Below, piece by piece: positions 10,585-10,884 of a stretch of 10,884 nucleotides of DNA; the first letter of the stretch is position 1, and each line of letters opens with the position of its first letter. The stretch is taken from the NCBI GenBank assembly GCA_035293045.1, contig DATDOY010000225.1, positions 1 through 10,884 on the forward strand, in the 5' to 3' direction. Source of the stretch: DATDOY01 sp035293045. Its GTDB lineage: Bacteria > Actinomycetota > Acidimicrobiia > IMCC26256 > JACPCJ01. The translations under genes and the position numbers were made by a program. Under the pieces are notes generated by a model, which saw only the letters and a list, made by a program, of their open reading frames with translations, did no database searches and was not told the DNA's origin.

Positions 10585-10884
10585 ATGAGCACGCCAGGCG
10601 CCATCGTCAACCTCGCCGCGCAACTCGTCGTGTTCATTGCCGCGGCGAGCTTGTTCCTCGTGGTCACCACCACTCCGACGTTCCTCGGCGCCAACGCGCG
10701 GGGACGAGCGATGCTCCAGTTGGGGTGCATCCTCCTCGCGATTGGCGCGGTGGCGCGGGGGAGCGCCGTCGAGATCGATCCCACCACCGCGTGGCTGATG
10801 ATGGTCCGGCTCGCCGCCGTGGTGTTGCTCGTCGTCGCCCTGACCGGCGTCGCCCACCGCAGCGCGCGGCGTGGTCTCGCCGTC
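10585..10884 (+). CDS. Multi-pass membrane protein, N-terminal part (cut by window edge)
   Basis: An open frame of 100 codons from ATG 10585 to the last base. It encodes three hydrophobic helices at about 9-28 (NLAAQLVVFIAAASLFLVVT), 43-58 (MLQLGCILLAIGAVA) and 70-90 (WLMMVRLAAVVLLVVALTGVA), separated by short loops with basic residues (NARGR, HRSARR). Third positions are mostly G or C, as in the other genes. This layout is common at the N-terminus of membrane sensors such as diguanylate cyclases and histidine kinases, but no diagnostic domain is reached before the edge. It is not the UPF0182 protein that, from memory, adjoins the S16 protease gene in mycobacteria. Function is left open. Confidence 0.7.
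   Translation, partial: MSTPGAIVNLAAQLVVFIAAASLFLVVTTTPTFLGANARGRAMLQLGCILLAIGAVARGSAVEIDPTTAWLMMVRLAAVVLLVVALTGVAHRSARRGLAV

Noticed and set aside
9244..10857. Long minus-strand open frame opposite the S16 protease and the last gene
   Set aside because: It is antisense to a protease with an intact catalytic dyad; its sequence is His/Arg/Asp-rich shadow composition.
1..10884. Defence island, CRISPR array or mobile element
   Set aside because: Apart from the cut HNH gene there is no nuclease, transposase, integrase, repeat array or terminal inverted repeat, and base composition looks uniform.

Overview
The window is strongly GC-rich, with third codon positions almost always G or C, and it reads like an Actinomycetota chromosome. 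The supporting genes are a DUF2342/Zincin_2 metalloprotease-fold protein, a YlbL-type PDZ-S16 protease, a membrane-anchored HtrA-like protein with a PWIHPSEL motif, and a lone MreB. An uncultured member of the class Acidimicrobiia is my best guess, but that is inference from protein flavour, not proof. I see no tRNA, rRNA, CRISPR array, insertion sequence or phage gene. It looks like core chromosome.

Layout, left to right. The 3' end of an HNH endonuclease gene (+) enters at base 1. Across a hairpin-rich gap it meets a DUF2342 zincin-like gene on the minus strand. That gene diverges, with almost no spacer, from an NAD-binding SDR-like protein with a C-terminal membrane helix (+). The SDR gene converges on a two-gene minus-strand operon: a membrane-anchored trypsin/PDZ protein, then a fused two-domain siroheme decarboxylase-like (Lrp/AsnC-type) protein that overlaps its end. 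Diverging from that operon is a membrane GAF histidine kinase (+). Then comes a tight plus-strand group: moaE, a 73-residue single-pass membrane protein, and mreB. mreB converges on a HEAT-repeat gene (-), which diverges from a PDZ-S16 protease (+). The last gene, which runs off the right edge, is a multi-pass membrane protein.

Three observations stand out. First, several start codons sit exactly six bases after a TAnnnT -10 hexamer, which is the layout of leaderless mRNAs. At 1520/1538 two divergent GTG codons are 18 bp apart around overlapping -10 elements, which looks like one bidirectional leaderless promoter. By contrast mreB appears to start at CTG behind a perfect GGAGGT. Second, several enzyme-fold proteins have substitutions at catalytic positions: the trypsin-like protein has Ala for the nucleophilic Ser, the SDR has Phe for the catalytic Tyr, the zincin has HExxY for HExxH, and MreB has Gln for the Glu implicated in ATP hydrolysis. 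Third, the siroheme decarboxylase-like fusion has no neighbouring partner for haem or haem d1 synthesis.

I do not see a clear new multi-gene defence or metabolic system. The best candidates for novelty are the promoter architecture and the cluster of degenerate enzymes.
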